A stretch of DNA of 64,000 nucleotides from Thermus albus (GCF_022760855.1 NZ_JAKTNR010000002.1:186001-250000); one strand, 5' to 3'; positions 53,818-62,596 are shown, counted from the first letter of the stretch. Translations and numbers: made by a program. The notes: generated by a model from the letters alone, not told the origin.

Positions 53818-54583
53818 GGACTGCCTCCAGGAACTGCCTCACGGCACGGGCGAAGGCAGGGGGATCCTCCAGGGACGCCGCGTGGCCCGTAGGCAAGGCT
53901 TGAAGCTCCGCTCTAAGGGCCTCAGCCAAGGCTTGCGCATAGGGCTTGGGGAAAAGCAGATCTTCCTCCCCATAAAGGACCAAGGCGGGTAAAGCAAGGC
54001 GCGGAAGCTCGGGCCTGAGGTCCTGTAGGGCAAGAAAACCTAAAAGAAGCCTTTCCTGAGCTTTCTCATTCGGAGACTGGGCCATCAGGGAAGCAAGGCC
54101 TTCTTCCTCTAAAAGGTCGGGGTGGGTGTTGAGGAAGTGGGCCCCAAATACCCAGGGTAGGGCTACCCTAAGGCGCAAGGGGGTGCCCCCAGCTCTAAGG
54201 GCGTAAAGCCAGCTCTCCACCTTGGCCCTTAAGGCGGGGTCCAGGTAAGGGGTGGTGCAGGCCAGAACCAGCCCCCGGAAGCGATGAGGGGCCAGGAGGG
54301 CGGCCTTTAAGGCCACGATCCCCCCATTGGAAAGGCCCACTAAGGTGGCGTCTTCCCAGCCCAGCTCCTCGAGGAGCCCGAGGAGGTCCTGGGCGTGGAC
54401 CTCTGGGGTGTAGAAACCCTCTGGGGCCTCGCTTTCCCCTTGGCCCCGCATGTCGTAGCGGAGGACGGTGTAGCCCTCGAGGTGGGGCAGCACGGGATCC
54501 CAGCTCTCCAGGCGTTGGAAGATCCCATTGAGAAGAACCACCTTGGGACCTCTGCCTTCTACGCGGTATCTAAGCCTGGCCAT
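53810..54583 (-). CDS. Alpha/beta hydrolase (first of pair)
   Basis: 257 residues. VVLLNGIFQRLESW at the oxyanion strand, nucleophile elbow VGLSNGGIVA, Asp in LYGEEDLLF and His in LPTGHAASLED. Resembles 3-oxoadipate enol-lactonase/dienelactone-type enzymes. Distinct from the following hydrolase (His-Gly versus Asn-Gly oxyanion motif, Gly-Leu-Ser-Asn-Gly elbow), so not a recent duplicate. ATG 54583 overlaps the acyl-CoA ligase gene by 14 bp. Confidence 0.85.
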   Translation of the reverse strand: MARLRYRVEGRGPKVVLLNGIFQRLESWDPVLPHLEGYTVLRYDMRGQGESEAPEGFYTPEVHAQDLLGLLEELGWEDATLVGLSNGGIVALKAALLAPHRFRGLVLACTTPYLDPALRAKVESWLYALRAGGTPLRLRVALPWVFGAHFLNTHPDLLEEEGLASLMAQSPNEKAQERLLLGFLALQDLRPELPRLALPALVLYGEEDLLFPKPYAQALAEALRAELQALPTGHAASLEDPPAFARAVRQFLEAVHA

Positions 54584-56048
54584 ACTTCTCCTCCCACACC
54601 TTTTTCAGCACTTCCTTCTGCACCTTTCCCGGGCCGGATTTGGGAAGTTCCTCCAGGAAGACGATGTGTTTGGGAACCTTGTACCCCGCCAGGCGCTCCC
54701 GCAGGAAGGCGCGAAGGACCTCTGACTCCAGCGGTTCCCTTAGGACCACGAAGGCTATCCCCACCTCGCCCCACTTGGGGTCGGGTACCCCCACTACGGC
54801 GGCCTCCCGTACCGCTGGGTGGTCGTAGAGGGCCCGCTCCACCTCCCCGGGGTAGACGTTCTCCCCTCCGGAGATGAACATTTCCTTCCTGCGCCCTGCG
54901 ATGTAGAAGCGGCCTCCCTCATCTCGGAAGGCCAGGTCCCCGGTCCTAAGCCAGAGTCTTTCCCCGTCATAGACGAAGGCCTTGGCGTTTTCCTCAGGGC
55001 GGCGGAAATACCCCTTCATGACCACGCTTCCCGAAAGCCAAAGCTCCCCGGTTTCCCCTACCTGGACTTCCCCTCCATCCTCCCCCACCACGCGAGCCCT
55101 TAAGTGGGGCATGGGCCGGCCCACGCTCTCGGGGTAGGCCTCGGCCTCTTCCAGCTCCAGGGTGAAGCAGTTCACGCCGCACTCCGTGAGGCCGTAGCCC
55201 TGCTTGAAGCGCACCCCTTTCCTGCGGAAGGCTTCCCGCACCGGGCTAGGGCAGGGGGCTCCTCCGGAGATGGCGAAGCGCACGAAAGAAAGGTCAGCTT
55301 CTGTGAAGCCAGGAGTTTCCAAGAGCATTTGGAACATGGTGGGTACCAAGAAGAGGATGGTGGGGCGGTGGGCCTGGGCCAGGGCTAGGTACTCGTCAGG
55401 GCGGAAGCGCTCCTCGATCACCACGCTCCCCCCCAGGTATAGGAGAGGGGTGGCCAGGGCGTTCAGGGCGGCGTGGAACATGGGGGTCGCCAGGATGTAC
55501 CGGTCCTCCCGGGTAAGCCCCCAGGAGAAAGCGGTCTGGATGGCGTTGATCAGAAGCTGACGGTAGGGGATCAGGGCCCCTTTGGGTAGGCCGGTGGTGC
55601 CCCCAGTGAAGAGAAGGAGGACGGGGTCTTCCGGACCCATCCCCGCCTCGCACCCCATTTCCGTTCCCTCTAAGAGGACCTCGAGGGGAAGTGCCTTGGG
55701 ATCCAGGGCCTGGGCCATTTCCTGAAAGCCCTCCCCGTAGAAGAGCACCCGGGGCTCGGTGTAGGCGTAAAGGGCTTGCAGTTCGGGCAAGCTTAGGCGG
55801 TGGTTAAAGGGGGTGAGGATGTGGCCGAGAAGGGGGGCGGCGAAGAGAAGGTCCAGGTAAGCGGGGTGATTCCAGGCCAGGAGGCCCACCCGGTCCCCTT
55901 GGCCCACTCCTAGGCTCTGGAGCGCGCCCGCGGTTTTCCGCGCCCTGCGGTAAAGATCCCCATAAGTGAGCCAGGTGTTTTGAAAGAAGACGGCTTTACG
56001 CTCTGGATGGTATTCGGCCAGCCTTTCCAGCCAGTTGGCCTCAAACAC
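54570..56048 (-). CDS. Acyl-CoA ligase (AMP-forming, ANL superfamily)
   Basis: 492 residues. Adenylate loop LLFTGGTTGLPKGALIP, GYGLTECGVNCFTLE, LWLRTGDLAF, the hinge RRKEMFISGGENVYPGEVE and the catalytic Lys in LPKSGPGKVQKEVL. Activates a carboxylic acid to its CoA ester with ATP; medium-chain, cyclic or aromatic acids are possible. GTG start with AAGGAGG five bases upstream, overlapping the KASIII gene by 8 bp. Likely the entry step of the pathway encoded here. Confidence 0.9.
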   Translation of the reverse strand: MFEANWLERLAEYHPERKAVFFQNTWLTYGDLYRRARKTAGALQSLGVGQGDRVGLLAWNHPAYLDLLFAAPLLGHILTPFNHRLSLPELQALYAYTEPRVLFYGEGFQEMAQALDPKALPLEVLLEGTEMGCEAGMGPEDPVLLLFTGGTTGLPKGALIPYRQLLINAIQTAFSWGLTREDRYILATPMFHAALNALATPLLYLGGSVVIEERFRPDEYLALAQAHRPTILFLVPTMFQMLLETPGFTEADLSFVRFAISGGAPCPSPVREAFRRKGVRFKQGYGLTECGVNCFTLELEEAEAYPESVGRPMPHLRARVVGEDGGEVQVGETGELWLSGSVVMKGYFRRPEENAKAFVYDGERLWLRTGDLAFRDEGGRFYIAGRRKEMFISGGENVYPGEVERALYDHPAVREAAVVGVPDPKWGEVGIAFVVLREPLESEVLRAFLRERLAGYKVPKHIVFLEELPKSGPGKVQKEVLKKVWEEKYGQA

Positions 56049-57048
56049 AAAGCCCTCCTTCCAGGCGGAGCACCGCCGCCCCGTAGAAGTACCCCACGCC
56101 GGCCGCAGCCAGGGCTACCAGGCTCCCGTCCCGCAGAAGGCCCTCCTCCCAGGCCAGCTTCAGGGAGAGGATAGGATCTAGTTGGCCCAGGTGCCCGAAG
56201 CGTTCCAAATAGATGGACTGGTCTTCCCTCAGGCCCAGACCTTCCAGCACCGCCCGGTGGGCGGAGCGCTTCATGTGGAGAAGGGCCAGGTAGTCCAGGT
56301 CGGCCTCGGTATAGCTGGCTTCCCCCAAGGCCTCCCGTATCACCTCCAGGAACGTGGGGATGGAGCTGCGGTCTAGGCGTTCCTTCATGGCCTGAGGGTT
56401 CTCCACGCGCAGGCGGAACGCCGACAGGTTGCCCGGGTTTAAGGGGTTTCGCGTACCCCCCACGGGCACCTTGACCATGAGGGCCAGGGTGGGGTCCATG
56501 CGGTGGGCAAGGCCCAATAGCCTGAGCCCAGGTCCCTCCCGGGTGAGGATCACGGCCCCTCCCCCTGCGGCGAGGTCGTAGAGGAAGCGGGTGCTGGGGT
56601 CTTGGTAGTCCACCAGGTCCCCATTGCGGTAGCCCCCCGCCACCAGGATCACCTGGGCCTCTTTGCGGGTGGCGAAAAGCCCCCGGGCTACCTCCAGGGC
56701 GCCCATGAGGGAGGCGCACTTCTGGTTGAGATCCAGCCCCTTGGCCCTCGAGGCCCCTAGGCCCCAGGCTAGGTAAGGGGCCGTGGCCCATACAGGGTAG
56801 TCTTTATATTCCTCCACAATGGAGATCGCCCAGTCGATGGCGTCCGCAGGGATGTTCGCCGCCTTGAGGGCGGCCTGGGCAGCCCAAAGGGCCATGTCGG
56901 CGGGGTGGTCCTCGGGCCCCGGTACCGGTTTTTCCACGATCCCCAGCTTTTCCCGAACCACCTCTGCCGGAAGCCCCGAGGATGCGGCGATTTCCTCTGC
57001 CGACACGCGCTTGACGGGTAGGTAAATCCCCAGCCCTCGGACGAACAT
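56041..57048 (-). CDS. KASIII/FabH-like thiolase-fold enzyme with altered triad
   Basis: 335 residues from ATG 57048 (a TTG nine bases upstream is possible). Thiolase fold of the FabH family: MFVRGLGIYLPVKRVSAEEI at the start, Cys111 in LNQKCASLMGAL, His258 in LALLHMKRS (where FabH has HQAN) and His286 in RFGHLGQLD (where FabH has the catalytic Asn of GNTS). A Cys-His-His set is therefore predicted. As the first gene of a catabolic operon next to an acyl-CoA ligase it is unlikely to serve fatty acid initiation; condensation, acyl transfer or cleavage on CoA substrates are open possibilities. Confidence 0.8.
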   Translation of the reverse strand: MFVRGLGIYLPVKRVSAEEIAASSGLPAEVVREKLGIVEKPVPGPEDHPADMALWAAQAALKAANIPADAIDWAISIVEEYKDYPVWATAPYLAWGLGASRAKGLDLNQKCASLMGALEVARGLFATRKEAQVILVAGGYRNGDLVDYQDPSTRFLYDLAAGGGAVILTREGPGLRLLGLAHRMDPTLALMVKVPVGGTRNPLNPGNLSAFRLRVENPQAMKERLDRSSIPTFLEVIREALGEASYTEADLDYLALLHMKRSAHRAVLEGLGLREDQSIYLERFGHLGQLDPILSLKLAWEEGLLRDGSLVALAAAGVGYFYGAAVLRLEGGLCV

Positions 57049-57072
57049 TTGCCTCAAGGTTAGCTTCTGGGT

Positions 57073-57089
57073 GTTACAGAGCCGTTACA
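57073..57089. repeat. Two direct repeats GTTACA with 11-bp period upstream of the catabolic operon
   Basis: GTTACA at 57073-57078 and at 57084-57089, exactly 11 bp apart, in the 142-bp space between the KASIII-like gene and the BTAD regulator gene. On the minus strand they read TGTAAC twice, about 25-40 bases before the KASIII start, where an activator would contact polymerase. SARP/BTAD regulators bind direct repeats of 11-bp period. The rest of 57090-57176 shows no strong signal. Confidence 0.5.
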
Positions 57090-57176
57090 CGAGTGGTGTC
57101 CTTCCCTGAGGGTGGCCTCCACGGGGCCAGGCCTTCTGCCTGGGGCGGAGTCAATCGGCCATTGCCCAGAGGCCTG

Positions 57177-57182
57177 GATACT
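57177..57182 (+). promoter_or_regulatory. -10 box (GATACT) of the BTAD regulator gene
   Basis: GATACT ends eight bases before GTG 57191; leaderless start likely. AGGAG at 57183-57187 could alternatively serve ATG 57197. Confidence 0.45.
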
Positions 57183-57190
57183 AGGAGAAT

Positions 57191-59788
57191 GTGAGCATGC
57201 CCTATCCGGTGCCCCCCTCGAGGCTCCTCCCCCCGCGCACGGCCAAGGAGGTGCGGCGGGACCGCCCTCGGCGCTTGGTGGAGGAAGCGTTTCGCCATAG
57301 CCCGGGGGTGGTCCTAGCCGGAGGGGCGGGGTACGGGAAGACCAGCCTGGCCTCTGAGTTCACGGGGGTCTACCTGGCCCTGGCAGAGGAGGCCAAGGAC
57401 CCGGCGGTTTTTCTCTGGCACCTCCTGGCGGCCTACCGGGAGCGGGTGGGGTTGGCTGAGGTGGCGGGGCTTTTGGAGGCGGGGGCCTGGCCTCGTGCTC
57501 TGGAGGCCTTGATCCAAGCCTTGGAGCCTCTGGGCTCCCACCTCTTGGTTCTGGATGAGGCGCATCGGGCAGAGAGTCCCGGGGTGCTTAGGGTGGTCCA
57601 AGGGCTTGTGCGCCTTCCGGGTGTAAGGGTTCTGCTCCTCTCACGGAGGGCCACGCCCTTTGCCTTTTTCACGGTGTTTTCCGAACGGGAGCTGGCCTTT
57701 GATCCCCAGGAGGCCTGCCAACTGGCCAAGGCGTTGGCCCCGGAGCTTCCGGCCTTTGAGGTGGAAAGGGCCCTCTCCCTGGTGAAGGGATGGCCCTTGG
57801 GCTTGCGCGTAGCCCTTTTGGCCATGCGCCGGGGGCTCAGGCCGGAATTGGCGCTGGAAAGCGCCGAGGGGCTCTTGGCCTACCTGGCGTATGGGCTTCC
57901 CCGGGGGGTGTTGGAGGCGGCCTCGAGGCTGGCCCTTTTGGGGGAGGTCCCAGAGGCGGAAGGCCAGGCCCTCTTACCTTTTGCCGAGGACCTTCTGCTA
58001 GAGAGGCGGGAGGGGAAACTCTACTTCCATCCCCTGGTGCGCAGCGCCCTCAAGACCCTTCTTCCCGAGGCGGAGGCCCGGGGGCTCCTCACCAAGGCGG
58101 CGGAGGAGGCCCTAGCCCGGGGGGAGGGGATTCGGGCAGCCGAGTTCCTCCTGGAGGCGGGAAGGTTCGGCCATGTGGCGGATCTTTTGGCGCAGGAGGG
58201 GTTCTCCTGGTTGGCCCGTGGCCTCACCTACACCGTTTTGCGCCTCCTGGCCCACCTGCCGGAAGCCTTGCGGCGAGGGCGGCATAAGCTCGACCTCTTG
58301 GAAGCGGAGGCCTTGCGCCAGGCGGGGCGCTACCAGGAGGCGGAGGCTGCCTACCAAAAAGCCCTGAGGGCAGGGGAGACCCGGGCTTACCTGGGCTTGG
58401 CCCGGCTTTTCCTGGACACGGTGGAGCCGGCGCGAGGACGTCCCTACCTGGAGGAGGCTTTGAAGCTCTTCCCAGAGGAAGCCCGCCCCCTTTTAGCGGA
58501 GAACCTCCTGAACGAGGGCCTGGTAGAGGAAGCTGAGGCCCTCGGGCTTTCTGGACCGCGGCTTCTCCTTAGGCAGGGAAGGCCAGGGAAAGCCTTGGCC
58601 TTGTTGCGGGAAAGCGCGGACCCTGGCTTGCATCGGCCACCACAAAACCACCGGGAGGGAACCCTTCTCCGGGCTCTTTTGGAGTGCGTGGCCGGGGATG
58701 CGGAAGAGGGCCTTCGCTGGGCGGAGCGGGGTCTGAGGGAGGCCGAGGTGCTGGGAAGTCCCTTCGGCATGAGCCTGGCTCAGGCCAGGCGGGGGCATGC
58801 CCTTTTGGCTTTAGGGCGCTTTGAGGAGGCCGGTGCGGCTTATCGGTCCGCCCTGGCCATGGCCGAGGGGGGTCCGGCGCGGCTCGAGGTGGAGGCTTTG
58901 GGGGGCCTAGCCGCCTTAGGGGATGAGGGAGCCTATAAGGAGATGGTCCGCCTGGCCCGGACCGCAGGGGATCTTTGGGTGGAGGGCTTTCTCACGCTCA
59001 TGGTGGCGATGGCCTGGCTTCGCCGGGGACTGGTGTTCCCCCTACCCGCCCTACCCCTCCTGGACCCGTTTCTTCGGGCGTTGGTGGGGGCCTATCCCTT
59101 CCGGGATGGTTGGGAAAGCCTGCTGCTGGCTTACCCCTTCTTGGCTGGAAGGACGCTGTTCTCTCCCCCTATTGCCCGGGTGCGCCGGGCCCTTTGGCGG
59201 CTCGGTCGCCTTGGAGTCCCCTACCATCCAGGGGTCCGGGTAGGGATCCGGGTGCTTGGGGGGTTTGAGGTCCGGGTGGAGGGACGCCCCGTGCGCTTCC
59301 GCCGAGATAAGGCCCGGCTACTCCTGGCCCTTTTGACGGCTTCGGACTGGGAGAAGGAGGACCTCCTGGAGGCCTTGGCGGTTTCCCCGGGGGAGTTCCG
59401 GGTGCTCTGGTGGGAGGTGGTGAACGCCCTAGAGCCGGGGCGTCCCAGGGGCGCCAAGCCCTACTTCCTGCGCCAAAAACCCTATGGCCTCGTTCGCGAA
59501 GTCCCGGAACTGTACGTGGACCTTTGGGATCCCGAGGCTCCCCTTGCCCCACCCTATCTGGGTTTGGACCACCCTTTTCTTGAAGACCAGGCCAGGGTCT
59601 ATTTGGAGGAACGGCGGCAGGCCCTTTTGCAAAGCCCGAGGTTTGAGGACTGGCTTTTGGCCCTGCGCCTGGATCCCCTGGATGAGGAGGTTCTGCGGCG
59701 GCTTTACGGCACCCCGGCCCATGAGGAGGCCCTTCGCCTTCGGCAGAGGGCCTTGGAGGAGTTGGGCTTGGAGGCAGGAACCCCTTAA
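57191..59788 (+). CDS. Large AAA/TPR/BTAD (SARP-related) transcriptional regulator
   Basis: 865 residues. N-terminal STAND/MalT-like ATPase with P-loop GGAGYGKTS (Lys50) and LLVLDEAHRAES as Walker B; TPR-like helical repeats from about 330 to 640 (RYQEAEAAYQKALRAGETRAYLGLARL); then a winged-helix domain (IRVLGGFEVRVEGRPVRFRRDKARLLLALL) and a bacterial transcriptional activation domain to the C-terminus (YLEERRQALLQSPRFEDWLLALRLDPLDEE). In this order it resembles large SARP-type activators. GTG 57191 or ATG 57197 may be used. Faces the catabolic operon, so it probably controls it, switched by ATP and a bound small molecule (inference). Confidence 0.85.
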   Translation: MSMPYPVPPSRLLPPRTAKEVRRDRPRRLVEEAFRHSPGVVLAGGAGYGKTSLASEFTGVYLALAEEAKDPAVFLWHLLAAYRERVGLAEVAGLLEAGAWPRALEALIQALEPLGSHLLVLDEAHRAESPGVLRVVQGLVRLPGVRVLLLSRRATPFAFFTVFSERELAFDPQEACQLAKALAPELPAFEVERALSLVKGWPLGLRVALLAMRRGLRPELALESAEGLLAYLAYGLPRGVLEAASRLALLGEVPEAEGQALLPFAEDLLLERREGKLYFHPLVRSALKTLLPEAEARGLLTKAAEEALARGEGIRAAEFLLEAGRFGHVADLLAQEGFSWLARGLTYTVLRLLAHLPEALRRGRHKLDLLEAEALRQAGRYQEAEAAYQKALRAGETRAYLGLARLFLDTVEPARGRPYLEEALKLFPEEARPLLAENLLNEGLVEEAEALGLSGPRLLLRQGRPGKALALLRESADPGLHRPPQNHREGTLLRALLECVAGDAEEGLRWAERGLREAEVLGSPFGMSLAQARRGHALLALGRFEEAGAAYRSALAMAEGGPARLEVEALGGLAALGDEGAYKEMVRLARTAGDLWVEGFLTLMVAMAWLRRGLVFPLPALPLLDPFLRALVGAYPFRDGWESLLLAYPFLAGRTLFSPPIARVRRALWRLGRLGVPYHPGVRVGIRVLGGFEVRVEGRPVRFRRDKARLLLALLTASDWEKEDLLEALAVSPGEFRVLWWEVVNALEPGRPRGAKPYFLRQKPYGLVREVPELYVDLWDPEAPLAPPYLGLDHPFLEDQARVYLEERRQALLQSPRFEDWLLALRLDPLDEEVLRRLYGTPAHEEALRLRQRALEELGLEAGTP

Positions 59789-59841
59789 ACCGGCGCCTGG
59801 TCAATACCTCGGCCCCTCTCAACGGAGCTGGGATGGAAGGT

Positions 59842-59883
59842 AACCCAAACCCGGGGATCCCTTTTCGTCCCCGGGTTTGGGTT
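59842..59883. terminator. Strong hairpin between the BTAD regulator and secDF
   Basis: Arms AACCCAAACCCGGGGA (59842-59857) and TCCCCGGGTTTGGGTT (59868-59883) form a perfect 16-bp stem with a 10-base loop. It lies between convergent genes and can work for both; T tracts are short. Confidence 0.75.
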
Positions 59884-59905
59884 GCTGCCTGCTTCCGGGC
59901 GGTCT

Positions 59906-62113
59906 CTAAATGGATTTCTTGGCCTGGCGCTGGCGCAACTCTTTCCAGAACACCACCATGGCGCTCACCACGTAAATGGAGCTGTAGGTGCCCACGAAGA
60001 TGCCCACGAAGATGGCCAGGGAGAAGTCCCTGAGGACGCTTCCCCCGAGGAAGAGGAGGGCGATGATGGGCAGGAGGGTGGTGAGGCTGGTCATCACCGT
60101 GCGGGAGAGGGTCTGGTTGATGGAGCGGTTTACCATTTCCCGGTAGGGGGTGCCCCGCATGAGCTTTTGGTTCTCCCGGATCCGGTCGGAGACCACGATG
60201 GAGTCGTTGATGGAGTAGCCCACAATGGTGAGCAAGGCGGCGATGGTGGGGATGGAGAACTCCAGGCCCAAGAGGCTATACATCCCGGCCACGATGGCCA
60301 CGTCGTGGGCCACGGCCAGGACGCTGGCTACGCCAAAGGTCCAGTCAAAGCGGAAGGCCACGTAGATGAGGATGAGGCCTAGGCCCACCAAGACCGCCAT
60401 CACCGCATTGCGGCGAAGCTCCGAGCCGATGGCCGGACCCACGGTTTCCGAGGTGAGGACGCTGGCCTTAAGCTCCCCGGCAAAAAGCCGCTCCAGCTCG
60501 AGGCGCTTTTCGTCGGGAAGGGGCGGGAGCTTAAGGGAGAACTCCCTGTAGTCGGCGGTGGGGGCCTGTACTTGGGTGATGACGGCTTCCTTGGCGGGAA
60601 AACCCTTGCCCTCCAGGAAACGCCTTAGGCTGTCCACCCCTACCTCGGGGCCCGTGCGCAGGGTGTAAGCGGTGCCCCCGGTGAAGTCAATGGAATAGTT
60701 AAACCCCTTGGTGAAGACCATCCCCGCGGCTAAGACCGCCAGGAGGAGGGTGGCTACGGTTACGAAGCGGGCCGGGCCCATGAAGTTGAACCGGGGGTTC
60801 ACCAGCCACATGGGAGGCTTGATCTCACCCCGGTCCGCCATGCGCTCCAGGAGGTAGCGGCTGAAGACCAGGTTGGAGAAGACGCTGGCCACCACCCCGA
60901 TGGCCAAGACCACGGCGAAGCCCCTGACGGGGCCGGTGGCGTACTGGTAAAGGGCGGCAGCGGCCAACAGGTGGGCAACGTTCACGTCCAGAATGGTGAG
61001 GGTGGAGTGCTTGAAGCCCTCGGGGATGGCCTGGCGGAACCTCTTCCCCGCCCTAAGCTCCTCCTTGATGCGCTCAAAGGAAAGCACGTTCCCGTCCACC
61101 GCCGCCCCCAGGGTGAGGACGAGACCGGCGATGCCGGGGAGGGTAAGGGTGGCCCCTAGGCCGGAAAGGAGCCCCAGGATCAGCACCGAGGTGTAGACAA
61201 GGCCCAAGGAGGCCACCAGGCCCAGGCTTGGGCCGTAGTAGGCGAAGATGAGGAGGAAGATGGCCAGGGTGCCGATGAGGGCGGAACGGATGCCGGCTTG
61301 GATGGCATCCTGGCCCAGGGTGGGGCCTATGGAGCGGATCTCCGCCACCTCCAGGGCCACGGGTAGGGCCCCGGAGCGCAGGACCAGGGCGATCTCGCTG
61401 GCCTCCTCGAGGCCGGAAAGCCCCTCAATCACCGCCTGGCCCCCGGTGATGGCCTGCCGTATGACGGGGGCGGTGTAAACCTTGCCATCCAGGACGATGG
61501 CTAGCCGTTTGCCCACGTTGGCCCGGGTGACCTCCTCAAACTTTTTGGCGCCTTCTGGGGTGAAGGTGAGGGAGACCTGGGGGCGGCCGAACTGGTCAAA
61601 GACCGCCCGGGCATCCGCCAGGTCCGCACCCGTGAGGAGGGCTGGGCCCAGGTCCTCGGGCTTGATGAGGTCCTTTTCCAGCTCTTCCCGCTTAAGCCTG
61701 GGGTTTTCCCTAAGAGCCTGGTTGATCTGGGCCACGGTGGTGCCCGTAGCCCCCTCTTTTAGGATGCGGAACTCCAAGACCGCCCGCTGGCCGATGAGCT
61801 TAAGGGCCCGGTCCTGGTCCGCCTGGGAGAGGCCCGGTAGCTCCACCACGATGCGCTTTTGCCCCTGGATCTGGATCAGGGGTTCCGCCACTCCCAGGGC
61901 GTTGATGCGGTTTTCCAGGACGGTACGGGCCTTTTCCAGGTCGTCGGGGGTGGGGCTTTCCACGGCGGCCTCGAGGACGATGCGCAGACCTCCTTTAAGG
62001 TCCAGGCCCAGCTTTACCTTGGGCTCCCCTGGGGCCCAGGGCTTCCAGACCATGAGGAGGGCCAGCAGGAAAAGGCCAAGGAGCAGAAGTCCGTTGAGAA
62101 GCTTGCGGTTCAT
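59906..62113 (-). CDS. secDF: Protein translocase subunit SecDF (fused)
   Basis: 735 residues, the same length as the Thermus SecDF fusion. Twelve membrane helices: TM1, large P1 head (SecD part), TM2-6, then TM7, smaller P4 domain and TM8-12 (SecF part). Asp340 (GAAVDGNVL) and Asp637 (SINDSIVV) match the proton-path residues known in that protein, and SRTVMTSLTTLLP holds the conserved Arg. Uses proton motive force to pull exported proteins out of SecYEG on the periplasmic side. ATG 62113 has GAAGGGA upstream. Confidence 0.97.
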   Translation of the reverse strand: MNRKLLNGLLLLGLFLLALLMVWKPWAPGEPKVKLGLDLKGGLRIVLEAAVESPTPDDLEKARTVLENRINALGVAEPLIQIQGQKRIVVELPGLSQADQDRALKLIGQRAVLEFRILKEGATGTTVAQINQALRENPRLKREELEKDLIKPEDLGPALLTGADLADARAVFDQFGRPQVSLTFTPEGAKKFEEVTRANVGKRLAIVLDGKVYTAPVIRQAITGGQAVIEGLSGLEEASEIALVLRSGALPVALEVAEIRSIGPTLGQDAIQAGIRSALIGTLAIFLLIFAYYGPSLGLVASLGLVYTSVLILGLLSGLGATLTLPGIAGLVLTLGAAVDGNVLSFERIKEELRAGKRFRQAIPEGFKHSTLTILDVNVAHLLAAAALYQYATGPVRGFAVVLAIGVVASVFSNLVFSRYLLERMADRGEIKPPMWLVNPRFNFMGPARFVTVATLLLAVLAAGMVFTKGFNYSIDFTGGTAYTLRTGPEVGVDSLRRFLEGKGFPAKEAVITQVQAPTADYREFSLKLPPLPDEKRLELERLFAGELKASVLTSETVGPAIGSELRRNAVMAVLVGLGLILIYVAFRFDWTFGVASVLAVAHDVAIVAGMYSLLGLEFSIPTIAALLTIVGYSINDSIVVSDRIRENQKLMRGTPYREMVNRSINQTLSRTVMTSLTTLLPIIALLFLGGSVLRDFSLAIFVGIFVGTYSSIYVVSAMVVFWKELRQRQAKKSI

Positions 62114-62248
62114 ACGGTTTCCCTTCGGTTACACATGTGCCTGATTCGGTATCAGAAGCGCCTGAAGCCATAGGACAAATCCAAACCCTACTTAAGGTGC
62201 GCCGGATGGCCTTTGGGGCTGGAGCCGGCGCGGGAGGGAACCCAGGCC

Positions 62249-62596
62249 TTAGCCTCCATCCATCTGGAGGCGGCCGTAGAGAAGGTAGAGGTGGGGTGGG
62301 GAAAGGGTCCCTGGCACGGGCGGTGGGGCCTCCCGGTTCTGGGGTTTGCTGGGGAGATGGGGAGGCCGGGTGGGAGCCTGGGCCAAGGAGGTGGTCCCGC
62401 TCCCTTGCCGCTCCTCCTTCAGGACCCAGGCGGGCCCCTTCGCATGAAGCCCTGCTTCCGCCTTTCCCCTGTCCGGGGGTGGTAGGGGTAGACCCTGGAG
62501 GGCGAGGGCCAGGATGGCCAGGACGAGTCCCGGCCTTCCCCAGGCACCCCCCAGGATCGGCTGCCTGGGATACCCCAAGGGGAGGCTAGGGGTCAT
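62249..62596 (-). CDS. Small proline-rich protein with hydrophobic N-terminus (hypothetical)
   Basis: 115 residues; family not recognised. ATG 62596 is preceded by AGGAGG at six bases and lies 38 bases after the infB stop, so it could be the next cistron. One hydrophobic helix (RPGLVLAILALALQGLPLPP) resembles a late signal peptide, followed by a Pro/Gly/Ser-rich tail ending LYLLYGRLQMDGG. Against it: composition is close to that of random GC-rich frames. If not real, 62114-62634 is a 521-base intergenic region; the remainder (62114-62248) shows only a small dyad CTGAT/ATCAG at 62141-62155. Confidence 0.45.
   Translation of the reverse strand: MTPSLPLGYPRQPILGGAWGRPGLVLAILALALQGLPLPPPDRGKAEAGLHAKGPAWVLKEERQGSGTTSLAQAPTRPPHLPSKPQNREAPPPVPGTLSPPHLYLLYGRLQMDGG

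Noticed and set aside
62149-62178. TTGTCC-18-TGATAC as promoter of secDF
   Set aside because: The -10 part matches consensus at only two positions; secDF may also be read from the infB side.
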